A stretch of DNA of 64,000 nucleotides from DSVZ01 sp037439785 (lineage in GTDB: Bacteria > Verrucomicrobiota > Verrucomicrobiia > Limisphaerales > J093): the NCBI GenBank assembly GCA_037439785.1, contig JBBIVJ010000007.1, forward strand, positions 62,001-126,000. The letters are read 5' to 3'. The translations under genes were made by a program, and so were the position numbers. Of this stretch, positions 8,674-17,554 are shown piece after piece (the stretch's first letter is position 1; the number at the start of each line of letters is the position of its first letter). The notes beneath the pieces are model-generated. The model saw only the letters and a program-made list of their open reading frames with translations. It ran no database searches and was not told where the DNA came from.

Positions 8674-9519
8674 TCAGCGGCCCGCGCCCGGCCGTTGGTA
8701 CACTCGCACGTAATCCACCACGAACTGCTGCGGAAACGCGCCGTCGTCCACCCCCTTCTGGCCGCCCCAGGTACCGCCGATGGCCAGGTTGAGGATCAGG
8801 TACTGGGGTGCATCGAAGGGCCAGGAGTCGGGGCCGGTGCCGTCGTTTTCGAGGGTGAAGTACTTCCGGTCGTCCACGAAGAAGTCGAGTTTTTGCGGTG
8901 ACCATTCGAGGGCATAGACGTGGAAGGCCTCCGCGGCGTCCGGCACGCGGGTGCGGGCGCCCCGGCCGTTGCCGCGGGCGTGGTTGAAGCCGCGGGTGTG
9001 GACGTTGGCGTGGACCACGCCCGGGTCATGGCCCACATATTCGAGGATGTCCATTTCCCCGCAGGCCGGCCACCCCACCTGGGTGATGTTGGTGCCGAGG
9101 GTCCAGAACGCCGGCCAGGTGCCGCGCCCGGCCGGCAGCCTGGCGCGGACCTCAAACCGCCCGTAGGTCCAGGCGGCCCGGCCCCGCGTGGTCAGGCTGG
9201 CCGAGGTGTACTCCGCCCACGGCCGCCGCTCCTGCCAGCGGCGCTCGGGCGCGTCCGGGCGATGGCGCGGGTTGGGCCAGCGCTCCCGGCGCGCCTCGAT
9301 GATCAGGTGACCGCCCTCGACGCGGGCATTTTCGCGTCGCCCCACCGTGTAGTACTGGAGTTCCTGGTTGCGCACGAACCCCTCTTCCTGCACCCAGCGG
9401 GCGGGGTCCGGCAGGCCGTCGCGGTCAAACTCATCCGCCCAGACCGGTTCCCACTCGGCAGCGGCCAGACCCGGTCCGGTCCCCACCAGGACACCCAGGA
9501 GCAACAGCAGGCGTTTCAT
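8674..9519 (-). CDS. Secreted glycoside hydrolase family 16 (endo-beta-glucanase/galactanase type)
   Basis: Predicted 281 aa with a signal peptide (residues 1-21). GH16 enzymes cleave beta-1,3/1,4-glucans, galactans such as agar or carrageenan, or xyloglucan with retention. The catalytic signature is intact: GEMDILEYVG at about 154-163, with Glu155 as nucleophile, Asp157 and Glu160 as acid/base. Other GH16 landmarks are WADEFD near the mature N-terminus, YGRFEVRARLP before the catalytic strand, WPAFWTLG, and a C-terminal LILNLAIGGTWGG. The start at MKRLLLLLG gives a clean signal peptide; the frame is open for 740 bases further upstream without similarity. It converges on the beta-helix gene and diverges from the DUF1080 gene. 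Confidence 0.92.
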   Translation of the reverse strand: MKRLLLLLGVLVGTGPGLAAAEWEPVWADEFDRDGLPDPARWVQEEGFVRNQELQYYTVGRRENARVEGGHLIIEARRERWPNPRHRPDAPERRWQERRPWAEYTSASLTTRGRAAWTYGRFEVRARLPAGRGTWPAFWTLGTNITQVGWPACGEMDILEYVGHDPGVVHANVHTRGFNHARGNGRGARTRVPDAAEAFHVYALEWSPQKLDFFVDDRKYFTLENDGTGPDSWPFDAPQYLILNLAIGGTWGGQKGVDDGAFPQQFVVDYVRVYQRPGAGR

Positions 9520-9654
9520 GACGACAGCCTGCGCCGAAGCCCGACGGTTGTCGAGCCGTCGGGGCCCCGGCCCGGAGGCGCACACCCGTTCACGCCGCCC
9601 AGGGAGTGGCAATTTCCGCTCGTCAGACCCCGCGGGCCGTTTCACGCTGCCGGC

Positions 9655-10332
9655 ATGAAGGCCTGTGACTTCTGCCGGTGGACTCTGACAACCCTGGCCG
9701 TTCCGGTCGGGCTGGCCCTGGGCGGGGAATGGACGCCGTTGTTCAATGGCCGTGACCTCGAGGGCTGGGTCCAGCGCGGCGGCAAGGCGCGTTATTTCGT
9801 CGAGCACGGCGAGATCGTGGGCGAGTCGGTCCCGAACACGCCCAATTCCTTCCTGTGCACGGCGCGTGCCTACACCAACTTCATCCTCGAACTGGAGTTC
9901 AAGCCCTCCGCCGGCCTGAACTCCGGCATCCAGGTACGCAGCGAATGTTTCGCGGAGCCCAGGGCGGTGGAGATCGCCGGCAAGACCTTCCGCATCCCTG
10001 CCGGCCGCGTGCACGGCTACCAGGTCGAAATTGATCCCAGCGCGCGCGGCTGGACGGGGGGCCTCTACGACGAGGCCCGGCGCGGCTGGCTGTGCGACCT
10101 CAAGGACAACGAGGCGGCGCGGAAGGCCCTGCGGCCCGGCACCTGGAACACCCTCCGCATCGAATGCCGCGGCGATCTCCTCCGCACCTGGGTCAACGGC
10201 GTGCCGGCGGCGGAACTCCGGGATGCGGTAACGCCGGCCGGCTTCATCGGCCTGCAGGTGCACGGGGTGGGGGAACGGACCGAGCCGCTGCAGGTGCGCT
10301 GGCGGAACCTGCGCCTCCAGGAGCTGCCCTGA
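9655..10332 (+). CDS. Secreted DUF1080 protein (3-keto-disaccharide hydrolase family)
   Basis: Predicted 225 aa; signal peptide about 1-25. DUF1080 is a concanavalin-like jelly roll abundant in Planctomycetes and Verrucomicrobia, and members hydrolyse 3-keto-glycosides. Typical features are present: WTPLFNGRDLEGWVQRGG just after the signal, a NFILELEFKPSAGLNSGIQV strand pair, a GYQVEIDPS segment, GLYDE, and a terminal strand ending VRWRNLRLQELP. It diverges from GH16 with 135 bp between the starts. Its presence beside GH16 and a TIM-barrel hydrolase supports a glycan-degradation role. Confidence 0.9.
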   Translation: MKACDFCRWTLTTLAVPVGLALGGEWTPLFNGRDLEGWVQRGGKARYFVEHGEIVGESVPNTPNSFLCTARAYTNFILELEFKPSAGLNSGIQVRSECFAEPRAVEIAGKTFRIPAGRVHGYQVEIDPSARGWTGGLYDEARRGWLCDLKDNEAARKALRPGTWNTLRIECRGDLLRTWVNGVPAAELRDAVTPAGFIGLQVHGVGERTEPLQVRWRNLRLQELP

Positions 10333-10386
10333 AGCGTCCGCGAGGCCGCAGGGTCCGACGGGGCCGCCGCCGGCACCGACCGCGCG

Positions 10387-11733
10387 CTAGGACGGGACCG
10401 AGCGGGTGGCTTTGCGTCCGGTGCCCTGCGGGATGGCCTGGAAGGCCTCGATCTTGTCCGCGGCCATGCGCGCCGCGGTGTACACCTCCTTCGCCGCCCG
10501 GCGCGCCGCGGCGGCCAGCGCGGCCCGGCGCTCCGGATCGAGCAGCAGCTTTTCCAGGGCGTCGGCCAGGGCCTCGGGGTTCTCCGGCTCGCAGAGTTCG
10601 CCGGCGCCGCTGGTCTCGACGATTTCAGGGAAGGCCGCCACCCGCGGCTGCACCACCGGCACGCCGGCGGCCAGGGCTTCGATCAGGTACAGGCCAAAGG
10701 CCTCGCCGCAGCGGGCCGGCACCGAGAAGAGGGTCAGGGAGCGCAGGAATTTGATCTTCGCCGGCCGGTCCAGGTTGGCGTAAAAGTCCACGTCCCCCAG
10801 CACGCCGGCCTGTCCCAGACGCCGCCGTTGTTCGGCCACGAAGCGGCGGTCCGCAGGACCGCAACTGCCGCCGATCTTCAGGCGCACGTGGGGGACGCGG
10901 ACGCGGCGCTTGAGTTCGATGAAGGCCCCCACCAGGGTGTCCAGGCCCTTTTCGCGGCACATGCGGGCGAAGTAGCCGATGGCCGGCGGGGCGGAGGGCG
11001 CGGTGTGGAGCGGGGAGGGGGCCAGGTGCGGGTCCTCGAAGCCGGTGGGGTTGATGCCCAGCGGCACCACGCGGAGGCGCTCGGGCGCCAGCCGGAGCCG
11101 CTCGGCCATGACGCCGGCAAAGAAGCGGCTCGGCGCCACAAACAGGTCCACGTCGTGGGTGCTTTCCGCCAGCAGTTTCCACGCTTCGGTGCTGTGCCGG
11201 GGCGTCAGGGCATCCAGGAAGGCATCCTCGCCGGCGAGCAGGCAGACCACCGGCGCGCCCACCCCCTGCCGCAGGCGGCGGGCCAGACCCAGGAGGAGCA
11301 GGTTGGAAAGCACGATGTAGTCCGGCTTGGGACGGGACTTGAGCCAGGCCACCAGCTCCTCCAGTTCACCGGCCTGGTTGCCGTGCTCGCCGTGCAACAT
11401 CGAGAGGGTCAAATCGCCGACCTCGGCCGGGCGGGTTTTGGCGGCCAACCGGCCCACCCAGCGCAGCAGCCGGGGCTGGGCCAGCAGACGGTGCAACCAG
11501 GGCGGCATCGAGCGCAGCAACGCCCCCTGCTGGGCGAGGTACACGTTGATCCCGCTGAAGAAAATCGGCGTCCGCCCGCCGGCGGGCGGTTCGTCCAGCT
11601 TGACCGGCAGGTACAACGGCACCAGGAGCGCGTCGTGTCCCTGGCGACGCCACTCACCCACCAGCGCGTTGTCCCGTATGCAGTTGCCGCAGTAGGAACC
11701 GCCGGTGCCGGGAGTGATTTGAATGAGGTTCAC
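10387..11733 (-). CDS. GT4-type glycosyltransferase
   Basis: Predicted 448 aa from a GTG giving VNLIQITPGTGGSYCGNCIR; an ATG 23 codons upstream would add sequence with no family match. GT-B fold. The N-terminal domain carries the GTGGSYCGNC loop and the C-terminal domain carries IGYFARMCREKGLDTLV, RLKIGGSCGP, and the GT4 donor-site motif ARCGEAFGLYLIEALAAG followed by GVPVVQPRVAAFPEIV. The EX7E glutamates typical of GT4 appear as E in GEAFGLYLIE. It probably transfers a sugar from a nucleotide donor to a cell-surface or storage glycan; donor and acceptor are unknown. It converges with the DUF1080 gene. Confidence 0.87.
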   Translation of the reverse strand: MNLIQITPGTGGSYCGNCIRDNALVGEWRRQGHDALLVPLYLPVKLDEPPAGGRTPIFFSGINVYLAQQGALLRSMPPWLHRLLAQPRLLRWVGRLAAKTRPAEVGDLTLSMLHGEHGNQAGELEELVAWLKSRPKPDYIVLSNLLLLGLARRLRQGVGAPVVCLLAGEDAFLDALTPRHSTEAWKLLAESTHDVDLFVAPSRFFAGVMAERLRLAPERLRVVPLGINPTGFEDPHLAPSPLHTAPSAPPAIGYFARMCREKGLDTLVGAFIELKRRVRVPHVRLKIGGSCGPADRRFVAEQRRRLGQAGVLGDVDFYANLDRPAKIKFLRSLTLFSVPARCGEAFGLYLIEALAAGVPVVQPRVAAFPEIVETSGAGELCEPENPEALADALEKLLLDPERRAALAAAARRAAKEVYTAARMAADKIEAFQAIPQGTGRKATRSVPS

Positions 11734-12093
11734 GGCCGTGTCGGTGTTGTTGGAAAGTCCGAAGGCCTGCACGCCGCGCCACAACCCTGAAGCGCCGGGC
11801 AAGGCCGTGCTCCACTTGTGCCACTGCTGCGGCAGGGATGCAAGTGCCGGCCCGCGGCCGGCTTTTTGCCGGGGCGCATTTCAGTTTCTGGCCGTGGCCG
11901 GGCTTGCCCTCGCGCTGGCTTCCCCGTCGGCTGTCTCGCGGGTTTTGTCTCCCGCTGACCCTCCGCCCGCGCTCGCGCAACCGGCTGGGAGATCGGCGCT
12001 GCGGCTGGTGGGGAAACTGCCACGACGACCTCGGCAGCAAAGGCAGATGCGCTCCATCTGCCTCGCGCCTCCCGACCGCGCGGCGTGGGGCAC
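11734..12093. other. Intergenic region, 360 bp, no feature recognised
   Basis: The region lies upstream of the GT4 gene and after the stop of the HEAT-TlpA gene, both on the minus strand. It has no convincing coding frame, no tRNA-like fold and no clear terminator. It must hold the glycosyltransferase promoter if that gene is transcribed separately, but no -35/-10 pair stands out. Confidence 0.4.
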
Positions 12094-13497
12094 TCAAGGC
12101 CGGGCTGCGGCGGGGGTGGCCGACGCCGGACCGGCCGACTGCGCCTCGGCCACCATCGCCTCGAGGGTGGCCAGGCTGCGCGCGCCCACAAAGCGCCGGC
12201 GCACCCGGCCCTGCGCATCCACGATCACCGTGGTGGGCAGTTCGCCGCCCAAGTAGCGGCCGCCCGCCTCGTTTTTCAGGTCCAGCAGCACGGGGTAGTT
12301 GATGCCGCGGGCACGGACGGTGCGCCGGACCTTTTCCCGCACCCGTTCGCGTGCCCGTGCGTCCGGCCCGGCCGAGTGCGGGTGGTCGTGATCCTCAGCG
12401 TGCGCTTCGTTGGCCGCGGATTCTTCCCCGGCTGCGTGGCTGCCGATGTCGCCGTGGCTGTCCGGCACCCCGTCCAGCGACACACCCAGAATCCGGAGGC
12501 GGTCGCCCCACCGCGTCTGCAGGGCGACCAGGGCGGGGATTTCGCCGAGGCAGGCGGTGCACCAGGTGGTCCAGAAGTTCAGCACCACCACCCGGCCCCG
12601 CAGGTCGCGCAGCCGCACCGGCCGGCCCTCGAGGTCCGGGAGCGTGAAGTCCGGAGTGGGCAGGGGACGGGCCGTGGCGCCGATATCTTCAGGGCGCGCG
12701 GCGGGCGGCGGTGGAAAGCCGCCGTGATGGGCCTGCCACCAGGCGCGGGCCAGTTCGGCGGCGGCCCGGGCCCGCGCCACGCCGGCGGGGGGGAAGTCAT
12801 CCGACCCGGCGTAGGCCGCGCTTTGCGGGGAGAGGTCGGCGAGTTTGACCGCCCACTGCTGGCCGGCCGCGCGTTCGAGCAGCTTGAGCGCGCTGACCAG
12901 CACCACCGGGTGCGGGTCGTTCAAGAGCGTGGCTGCCAGGGGCACGGCGGTGGAAGGCTCGGCAGCCTTGAGCAGTTGCAGCCCCAGCAACCGCACCTGC
13001 GGGTCCACGTCGCGCAGTTGCGCGGCCAGCAGCACGGGCAGATGCGGATGCCGGCGGTCCCGCAGGTCCCGCAGGGCGGTCTCCCGCACCGTCAGGTCCG
13101 GGTCCAGGGCGGCGGCGCGGATCAAGGTCTCGAGGGGGGGCGGCAGCGGGGTGGGCGGCGGCACGACCCGGCGCACCGACCGGACGGCGGCCTGGCGGTG
13201 CACCAGGTGGTCGGTCTCCCAGGCGGCGCGCAAGGCGGCGACGCCATCCGGCGCGGCGAGGATGGCCGATTCGACCAGCTCGGGCGGCGGGGCCTCATTG
13301 GCCAGCAGGAGGGTCCACTCAAGGCGCTGGCGCAGTGGCTCGCGGCACAACCAGGCCACGGCCGCCAACAACCCCAGCGCGACCAGCCAAGCCAGACGCC
13401 GCCGCGCGGGTGGACGCGTGATGCCGGGCGGGCGGGGTGCAGTCCGCCCTTCGGCCGGGGTCTCCGAGGACCCGCCGGTGGTGGGGGCTTCAGCCAT
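12094..13497 (-). CDS. Membrane-anchored HEAT-repeat/TlpA-like thioredoxin hybrid
   Basis: Predicted 467 aa. A proline-rich N-terminus (1-33) precedes a membrane helix (about 35-51). HEAT-type helical repeats cover about 85-215, for example DPDLTVRETALRDLRDRRHP, DVDPQVRLLGLQLLKAAEP and DPHPVVLVSALKLLERAA. A redoxin domain starts near 275 (PDFTLPDLEGRPVRLRDLRG) and has an intact CXXC active site WCTAC at about 312-316. Between the expected alpha/beta elements after the active site sits an insertion rich in His, Asp and Glu (about 355-380, containing EDHDHPHS). The fold ends GELPTTVIVDAQGRVRRR with the cis-Pro. The likely location is the periplasmic face, acting on protein disulfides or peroxides. 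The HEAT part probably docks a partner. Confidence 0.8.
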   Translation of the reverse strand: MAEAPTTGGSSETPAEGRTAPRPPGITRPPARRRLAWLVALGLLAAVAWLCREPLRQRLEWTLLLANEAPPPELVESAILAAPDGVAALRAAWETDHLVHRQAAVRSVRRVVPPPTPLPPPLETLIRAAALDPDLTVRETALRDLRDRRHPHLPVLLAAQLRDVDPQVRLLGLQLLKAAEPSTAVPLAATLLNDPHPVVLVSALKLLERAAGQQWAVKLADLSPQSAAYAGSDDFPPAGVARARAAAELARAWWQAHHGGFPPPPAARPEDIGATARPLPTPDFTLPDLEGRPVRLRDLRGRVVVLNFWTTWCTACLGEIPALVALQTRWGDRLRILGVSLDGVPDSHGDIGSHAAGEESAANEAHAEDHDHPHSAGPDARARERVREKVRRTVRARGINYPVLLDLKNEAGGRYLGGELPTTVIVDAQGRVRRRFVGARSLATLEAMVAEAQSAGPASATPAAARP

Positions 13498-13655
13498 GCA
13501 ACAACCACCGTTTCATCACGAAACGGCTGCCGGGACTCAGGGGTCAAGTTGACCGTTGAAATGCAGAGGCGCAAGCGGCGGCATTAATTCCAAGACCAGG
13601 CTAGACCGTGTCCCAACGGCTGCGGCCGGCAGCCGCCCGTGCCGTGACGGGCCGT

Positions 13656-14813
13656 TCAGCGGACAAAGGACCGGGTGAAATCCTCGGCCTCGACGGCCAC
13701 GACTTTTTTCTCGAACCGGGAGCCGGCAATTAGTTCCTGCAACCTGGCTTCATAGGTCGCGCCGTCCAGCGGCAGGGTGACGGTCTGGTCGGTGAGCGAG
13801 CTGTAGAGCATGGCGTTGGCCAGCTCGACCGAGTGCAGCCCCTCCTCGCCCGGCGCGATCAGGGGCGTGCCGTCCAGGATGGCGTCCACGAAATTCTGCG
13901 TAAGGGTGGCGTGCTGGGCCGGGGCGTCGTCGAAGGGGATGTCCACGTGCCAGACGTCCGGCCGGGCGAAGCCGGTCCGGGCGGTGCGGCTGAACTCGAG
14001 CGTGTCGGTTTCGTTGCGGGTGAAGGTGAGCCGGTGATGTTCGAGCACCAGCTTGCCGCGGGTGCCGCAGAGTTCGAGCCGGTTGGTGCCCGGCGCCTCG
14101 CCGGTCGAGGTGATGAAGACGCCGGTGGCGCCCGAGGCCCATTCCCAGTAGGCGGTGACGTTGTCCTCGACCTCGATATTGTGGTAACGGCCGAGCTGGC
14201 AGAAGCCGCGGACCTTGGCGGGCATGCCGCAGAGCCACTGGAGGATGTCCAGGTTGTGCGGGCACTGGTTCAGCAACACCCCGCCGCCCTCGCCCTTCCA
14301 GGTGGCCCGCCAGCCGCCGCTGGCGTAGTAGGCCTCGGTGCGGAACCAGTCGGTGATGATCCAGCTCACCCGCACCAGCGGGCCCAGTTCGCCGGCGGTG
14401 AGCAGGCGCTTGATCTTCACGTAGCGCGGCTCGGTGCGGAGCTGGAACATGGCAGCAAAGACCCGGTCCGGGTGCCGGCGGTGGGCGGCGATGAGCCGTT
14501 CGGCGTCGGCCTTGTGGACCGAGATGGGCTTTTCGACCATGACATGCAGGCCGGCCTCGAGCGCCGCGATGCCCAGGGTGGTGTGCTGGTAGTGCGGGGT
14601 GGCGATGATCACCGCGTCCACCGCGCCGGAGCGGAGGAGCGCCGCGCCGTCGTTGAACGTGCGCAGGCCCCGGGCGGCCCAGGGATCGAGCGGCGCCAGG
14701 GCGTCGGCCACGGCGGTGAGCTGGCCGCGAGGGACCTTGCCGTTGAGGAGGTACTCGGCATGGTAGCGGCCGATATTGCCCATGCCGATGATGCCGAGGC
14801 GGACGGTGTGCAT
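13656..14813 (-). CDS. Gfo/Idh/MocA family NAD(P)-dependent oxidoreductase
   Basis: Predicted 385 aa from the ATG giving MHTVRLGIIGMGNIGRYHAEY. The Rossmann fold is at the N-terminus (GIIGMGNIG), followed by AVIIATPHYQHTTLGIAALE and HVMVEKPISV, with the conserved EKP lysine that contacts cofactor and substrate. The C-terminal dimerisation/substrate domain includes NQCPHNLDILQWLCGMP, in which the conserved His near the end of the GGVLLNQCPHNLD motif is the probable proton relay. Such enzymes oxidise or reduce sugar hydroxyls; with DUF1080 and GH genes nearby, a 3-keto-sugar or inositol-type substrate is plausible but inferred. No export signal is visible. Confidence 0.92.
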   Translation of the reverse strand: MHTVRLGIIGMGNIGRYHAEYLLNGKVPRGQLTAVADALAPLDPWAARGLRTFNDGAALLRSGAVDAVIIATPHYQHTTLGIAALEAGLHVMVEKPISVHKADAERLIAAHRRHPDRVFAAMFQLRTEPRYVKIKRLLTAGELGPLVRVSWIITDWFRTEAYYASGGWRATWKGEGGGVLLNQCPHNLDILQWLCGMPAKVRGFCQLGRYHNIEVEDNVTAYWEWASGATGVFITSTGEAPGTNRLELCGTRGKLVLEHHRLTFTRNETDTLEFSRTARTGFARPDVWHVDIPFDDAPAQHATLTQNFVDAILDGTPLIAPGEEGLHSVELANAMLYSSLTDQTVTLPLDGATYEARLQELIAGSRFEKKVVAVEAEDFTRSFVR

Positions 14814-14969
14814 GGGGGGCAGGCTATAGGCCCGTCCAGGCCGGCTCAAGGCCCGGGTGAAGGCGACCAGGGTAAAAGCGGCGCGGAGTCTTCCGGAGCG
14901 GACGCCTTTCCTCAGGCGCGGAAATGCACGCGCCGTGGAGGCAGGGTCCGGTCACCGGGCGGTCGTTCT

Positions 14970-15581
14970 TCACGGTTCAATCCCGATCAGCACCAGGGGA
15001 ACCGCCGGCACGCCGCGACCGTTCCGGAGGATGTTGTAGAGTTCCCCCTCGTAATAGCCGGGGCCGGAGGACATCTGGGCTTGAAGTGATTTCATCGCCA
15101 GGACCTCGATGCCCACGTCTGTTTGGTCCCGCACGAAAAAGGCGAGGTGCTTGACGAAAAGGTCGTACGCAACAAAGGCGTACTTGCCGAACTGGACTTC
15201 CAGGGCGACCCGCTCCTTGACGTAGTCGGTCTGGTTGTAGCTGAAGATGGGCGTCTCCCCGGCGGCTTCGATCTCGGCTTTTTGCTCGGCCGGCGGTTTG
15301 GTGAGGGTTCGCCGGATGAGCCGCTCGCTCGCAGTGACCCAATAATGGACACGGCTTTCCTACCACTGGCGGGAAGCCAGCAAGCTCGCAAAGGCGCGGT
15401 TCATGGCCACGGGGCTGTACAGGACCCGGCCGCGCATGGTTTTTTCCCGACTGATCTTGACCCGGCAGGCCTGGCCATCCACTGACCGGATCACCTCTTG
15501 GACTTCCTGCCAAAGCCCCGCTTTGTGCACCAGGAGGTATTCCAAGCCGTTGAGGGGGGAATAGACCTGGACAATCTTCAT
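14970..15581 (-). pseudogene. BglII/BstYI-family type II restriction endonuclease, interrupted by an in-frame amber codon
   Basis: Reading the minus strand from the ATG at 15581 gives MKIVQVYSPLNGLEYLLVHK and on to SRQW, then TAG at 15362-15360 (codon 74). The same frame continues as ESRVHYWVT and ends VPAVPLVLIGIEP at 14970, 203 codons in total. The second part carries the BglII-type active site: Asp119, Glu128 and Gln130 in a D-X8-E-X-Q arrangement (TDYVKERVALEVQFGKY), matching Asp84/Glu93/Gln95 of BglII, and later SSGPGYYEGELYN. A single C-to-T change (CAG to TAG) would explain the stop. The gene overlaps the upstream methyltransferase stop by ATGA, the normal layout of an R-M pair. Alternatives are a sequencing error or amber suppression; as written the enzyme should be inactive. 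Confidence 0.85.
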
Positions 15582-16531
15582 CGGCGGGGACGCTCCGGAG
15601 GCGGCTGTTCCTGCAGTGTCAACTGCTCGGCCGGGCACTTACCCACCAACCAAGGGGCCGTCACGAGCCGCCGCCCCGCCAGTTGGGGGTCAAACACGGG
15701 ACGGTGCATGGGACGCACGGGAAGCGCATGCTCCGCCGCCAGCCGGATGCGCGTCCGGGCAATGTCCACGTACCTGGCCACCACCTCGGCGCCCATTCCG
15801 CGGCGTTGGTGCCGCACGGCGGCTACCACGGTGGTGCCGACTCCTAGGAAAGGGTCCAACACCCAGTCCCCTTCGCGGCTCAGGGCCAGGACCAACCGCT
15901 CCACCAGCTCGACCGGGAACTGGCAGGGATGCTCGGTTTTCTCGACGTGATTGCTTTTGACATTGGGGATCACCCAGACATCCCCGGGATTTTTCCCCAG
16001 CGGATTGCAGGAATACTGCCCCACCTTCGGGCCCTTGAAATACTTTTTGCCCGGGTACTTTTGGGGGACCCGGATAGGGGCCAACTCGAACACGTAATCG
16101 TCCCCTTTGGTGTACCACAGGATGGTCTCGTAGCGCCCGGAGAGCCGGCGGCTGCAATGCAGTCCATGCTCGAAGTGCCAGATGATCCGGTTCCGCATCT
16201 TCAGCCCCAAGCTGGCGAAGACGGGGTAAAGCAGCGAGTCCAGCGGCATGATCGCCCCCCGCTCCACGTAGTTGCCCACCTGCCAGCACAAGCTGCCCCG
16301 GGGGTGAAGCACCCGCACGCATTCGGCGATGACCTCCCGCTGCTGGGCCAGGTAGGCGTCCAGGTCCAGCCGCCGTTCGTTCTCCTTGCCCAGATTGTAG
16401 GGCGGGGAGGTCACCACCAACTGGATGGCGGCCGTCGGCAGACGGCGCAACAACTCGCGACAATCCCCGGCGTACACCACCGCTCGGGCATCCGGACTGA
16501 ACTCGGAGGCGATGGTCAACGGACTGAACAT
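15578..16531 (-). CDS. Site-specific DNA methyltransferase (beta class, N4-cytosine or N6-adenine)
   Basis: Predicted 317 aa from the ATG giving MFSPLTIASEF. It uses AdoMet to methylate the exocyclic amino group in a restriction site. Catalytic motif IV is TSPPYNLGKE, target-recognition sequence follows, and the AdoMet motif I comes late as DPFLGVGTTVVAAVR, the beta-class order. A central CWQVGNYVE segment and HPCQFPVELVERLVLAL are typical. The stop overlaps the start of the restriction gene (ATGA). All motifs look intact, so the modification function is probably retained although the partner nuclease is interrupted. TSPPY leans toward N4-cytosine methylation but does not exclude N6-adenine. 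Confidence 0.9.
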   Translation of the reverse strand: MFSPLTIASEFSPDARAVVYAGDCRELLRRLPTAAIQLVVTSPPYNLGKENERRLDLDAYLAQQREVIAECVRVLHPRGSLCWQVGNYVERGAIMPLDSLLYPVFASLGLKMRNRIIWHFEHGLHCSRRLSGRYETILWYTKGDDYVFELAPIRVPQKYPGKKYFKGPKVGQYSCNPLGKNPGDVWVIPNVKSNHVEKTEHPCQFPVELVERLVLALSREGDWVLDPFLGVGTTVVAAVRHQRRGMGAEVVARYVDIARTRIRLAAEHALPVRPMHRPVFDPQLAGRRLVTAPWLVGKCPAEQLTLQEQPPPERPRR

Positions 16532-16644
16532 GGGCCGGAGCAAGTAAGGGCGGCAGCGGCCGATTTGGCAGGCGGACTTGCCACGGCGCCTTCTGGGAAG
16601 GCCCAATACTCAGCCGCCGGGCCTTCTCCCGAGGGTGAACCGCT

Positions 16645-17554
16645 TCAAGGCACCAGCACGGCGGCGCCGTGCAGGCGGCCTTCCCGCAACCGGGCCAGCG
16701 CCCCGGCCGCCGCCGCCAGCGGAAACACCTCCGTGACGGTGCGCACGGGAATGGCCGCGGCCAGGGGCAGAAATACCTCCCCATCCTGTCGTGTCAGGTT
16801 GGCCACCGTGCAGAGCGTCCGCTCCACCCACAGGGCCCGGTAGGCAAAGGCGGGGATGTCGCTCATGTGAATCCCGCCGCAGACCACCGTGCCGCCCGGG
16901 CGGACCGCGCGCAGGGCGGTCGGCACCAGCGCCCCGACCGGGGCGAAAATGATCGCCGCATCCAGCGGTCGGGGCGGTGGCTGGTCCGAACCGCCCGCCC
17001 ACACCGCGCCGAGGCTGCGGGCAAATTGCTGCGCCGCTTCATCCCCGGGGCGGGTAAACGCGTAAACCTCACGGCCCTGGTGTCGCGCCACCTGCGTCAC
17101 CAGGTGCGCCGCCGCGCCGAACCCGAAAATCCCCAGCACCGGCGCGGCCCCGGCCTTCCGCAGCGCCCGGTACCCGATCAACCCCGCGCACAGCAGCGTA
17201 GCCGCCGTCCACCGTGTATCCGGTGAAGCGGGCCGCGGGGCAGAGGTTTTCCTGTCCCGCCCGGCAAAACGCGCATTCGCCACAGGTCCAGCCCAGCCAC
17301 GGGATGCCCACGCGCCGGCCCGGCGCAAGGTCCGTGACGCCGGCCCCCACCGCCTCCACGTAGCCCACAATCTCGTGCCCGAGGATCAACGGCAGCTTCG
17401 GCTGGGGCAAATCGCCCTCCAGCACGTGCAGGTCGGTCCGGCAGACGGCGCAGGCGGCCACGCGCACGCGCACCTGGCCGGGGCCGGGTTCGGGCGTCGG
17501 CCCCTCCCGCAGTTGGAGCGGTCGGCCGGGCTGTTCAAGGACCTGGGCAAGCAT
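16645..17554 (-). pseudogene. Zinc-dependent alcohol dehydrogenase, frameshifted by internal deletion
   Basis: The 5' part (from 17554) reads as a normal medium-chain dehydrogenase: CRTDLHVLEGDLP with catalytic-zinc Cys, LGHEIVGYVEAVG with the zinc His, and the structural-zinc loop CGECAFCRAGQENLC, up to TGYTVDGGYA. The homologous continuation LLCAGLIGYRALRKAG appears in another frame, directly after the junction near 17200, then runs through the Rossmann strand GIFGFGAAAHL to the end at 16645. About 24-25 residues expected between GGYA and LLCAG (the segment linking the catalytic and coenzyme domains) are missing, so a deletion that is not a multiple of three fused the parts. Both halves are otherwise well preserved, so the event is recent or an assembly error. 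Confidence 0.85.

Noticed and set aside
7091..8905. Minus-strand open frame across the beta-helix gene
   Set aside because: No motif, with compositional bias as in shadow frames. It crosses three genes assigned on other evidence.
14965..14990. tRNA T-arm-like GGTTCAATCCC
   Set aside because: It lies in the C-terminal codons of the restriction gene, and no acceptor, D or anticodon arm can be built around it.
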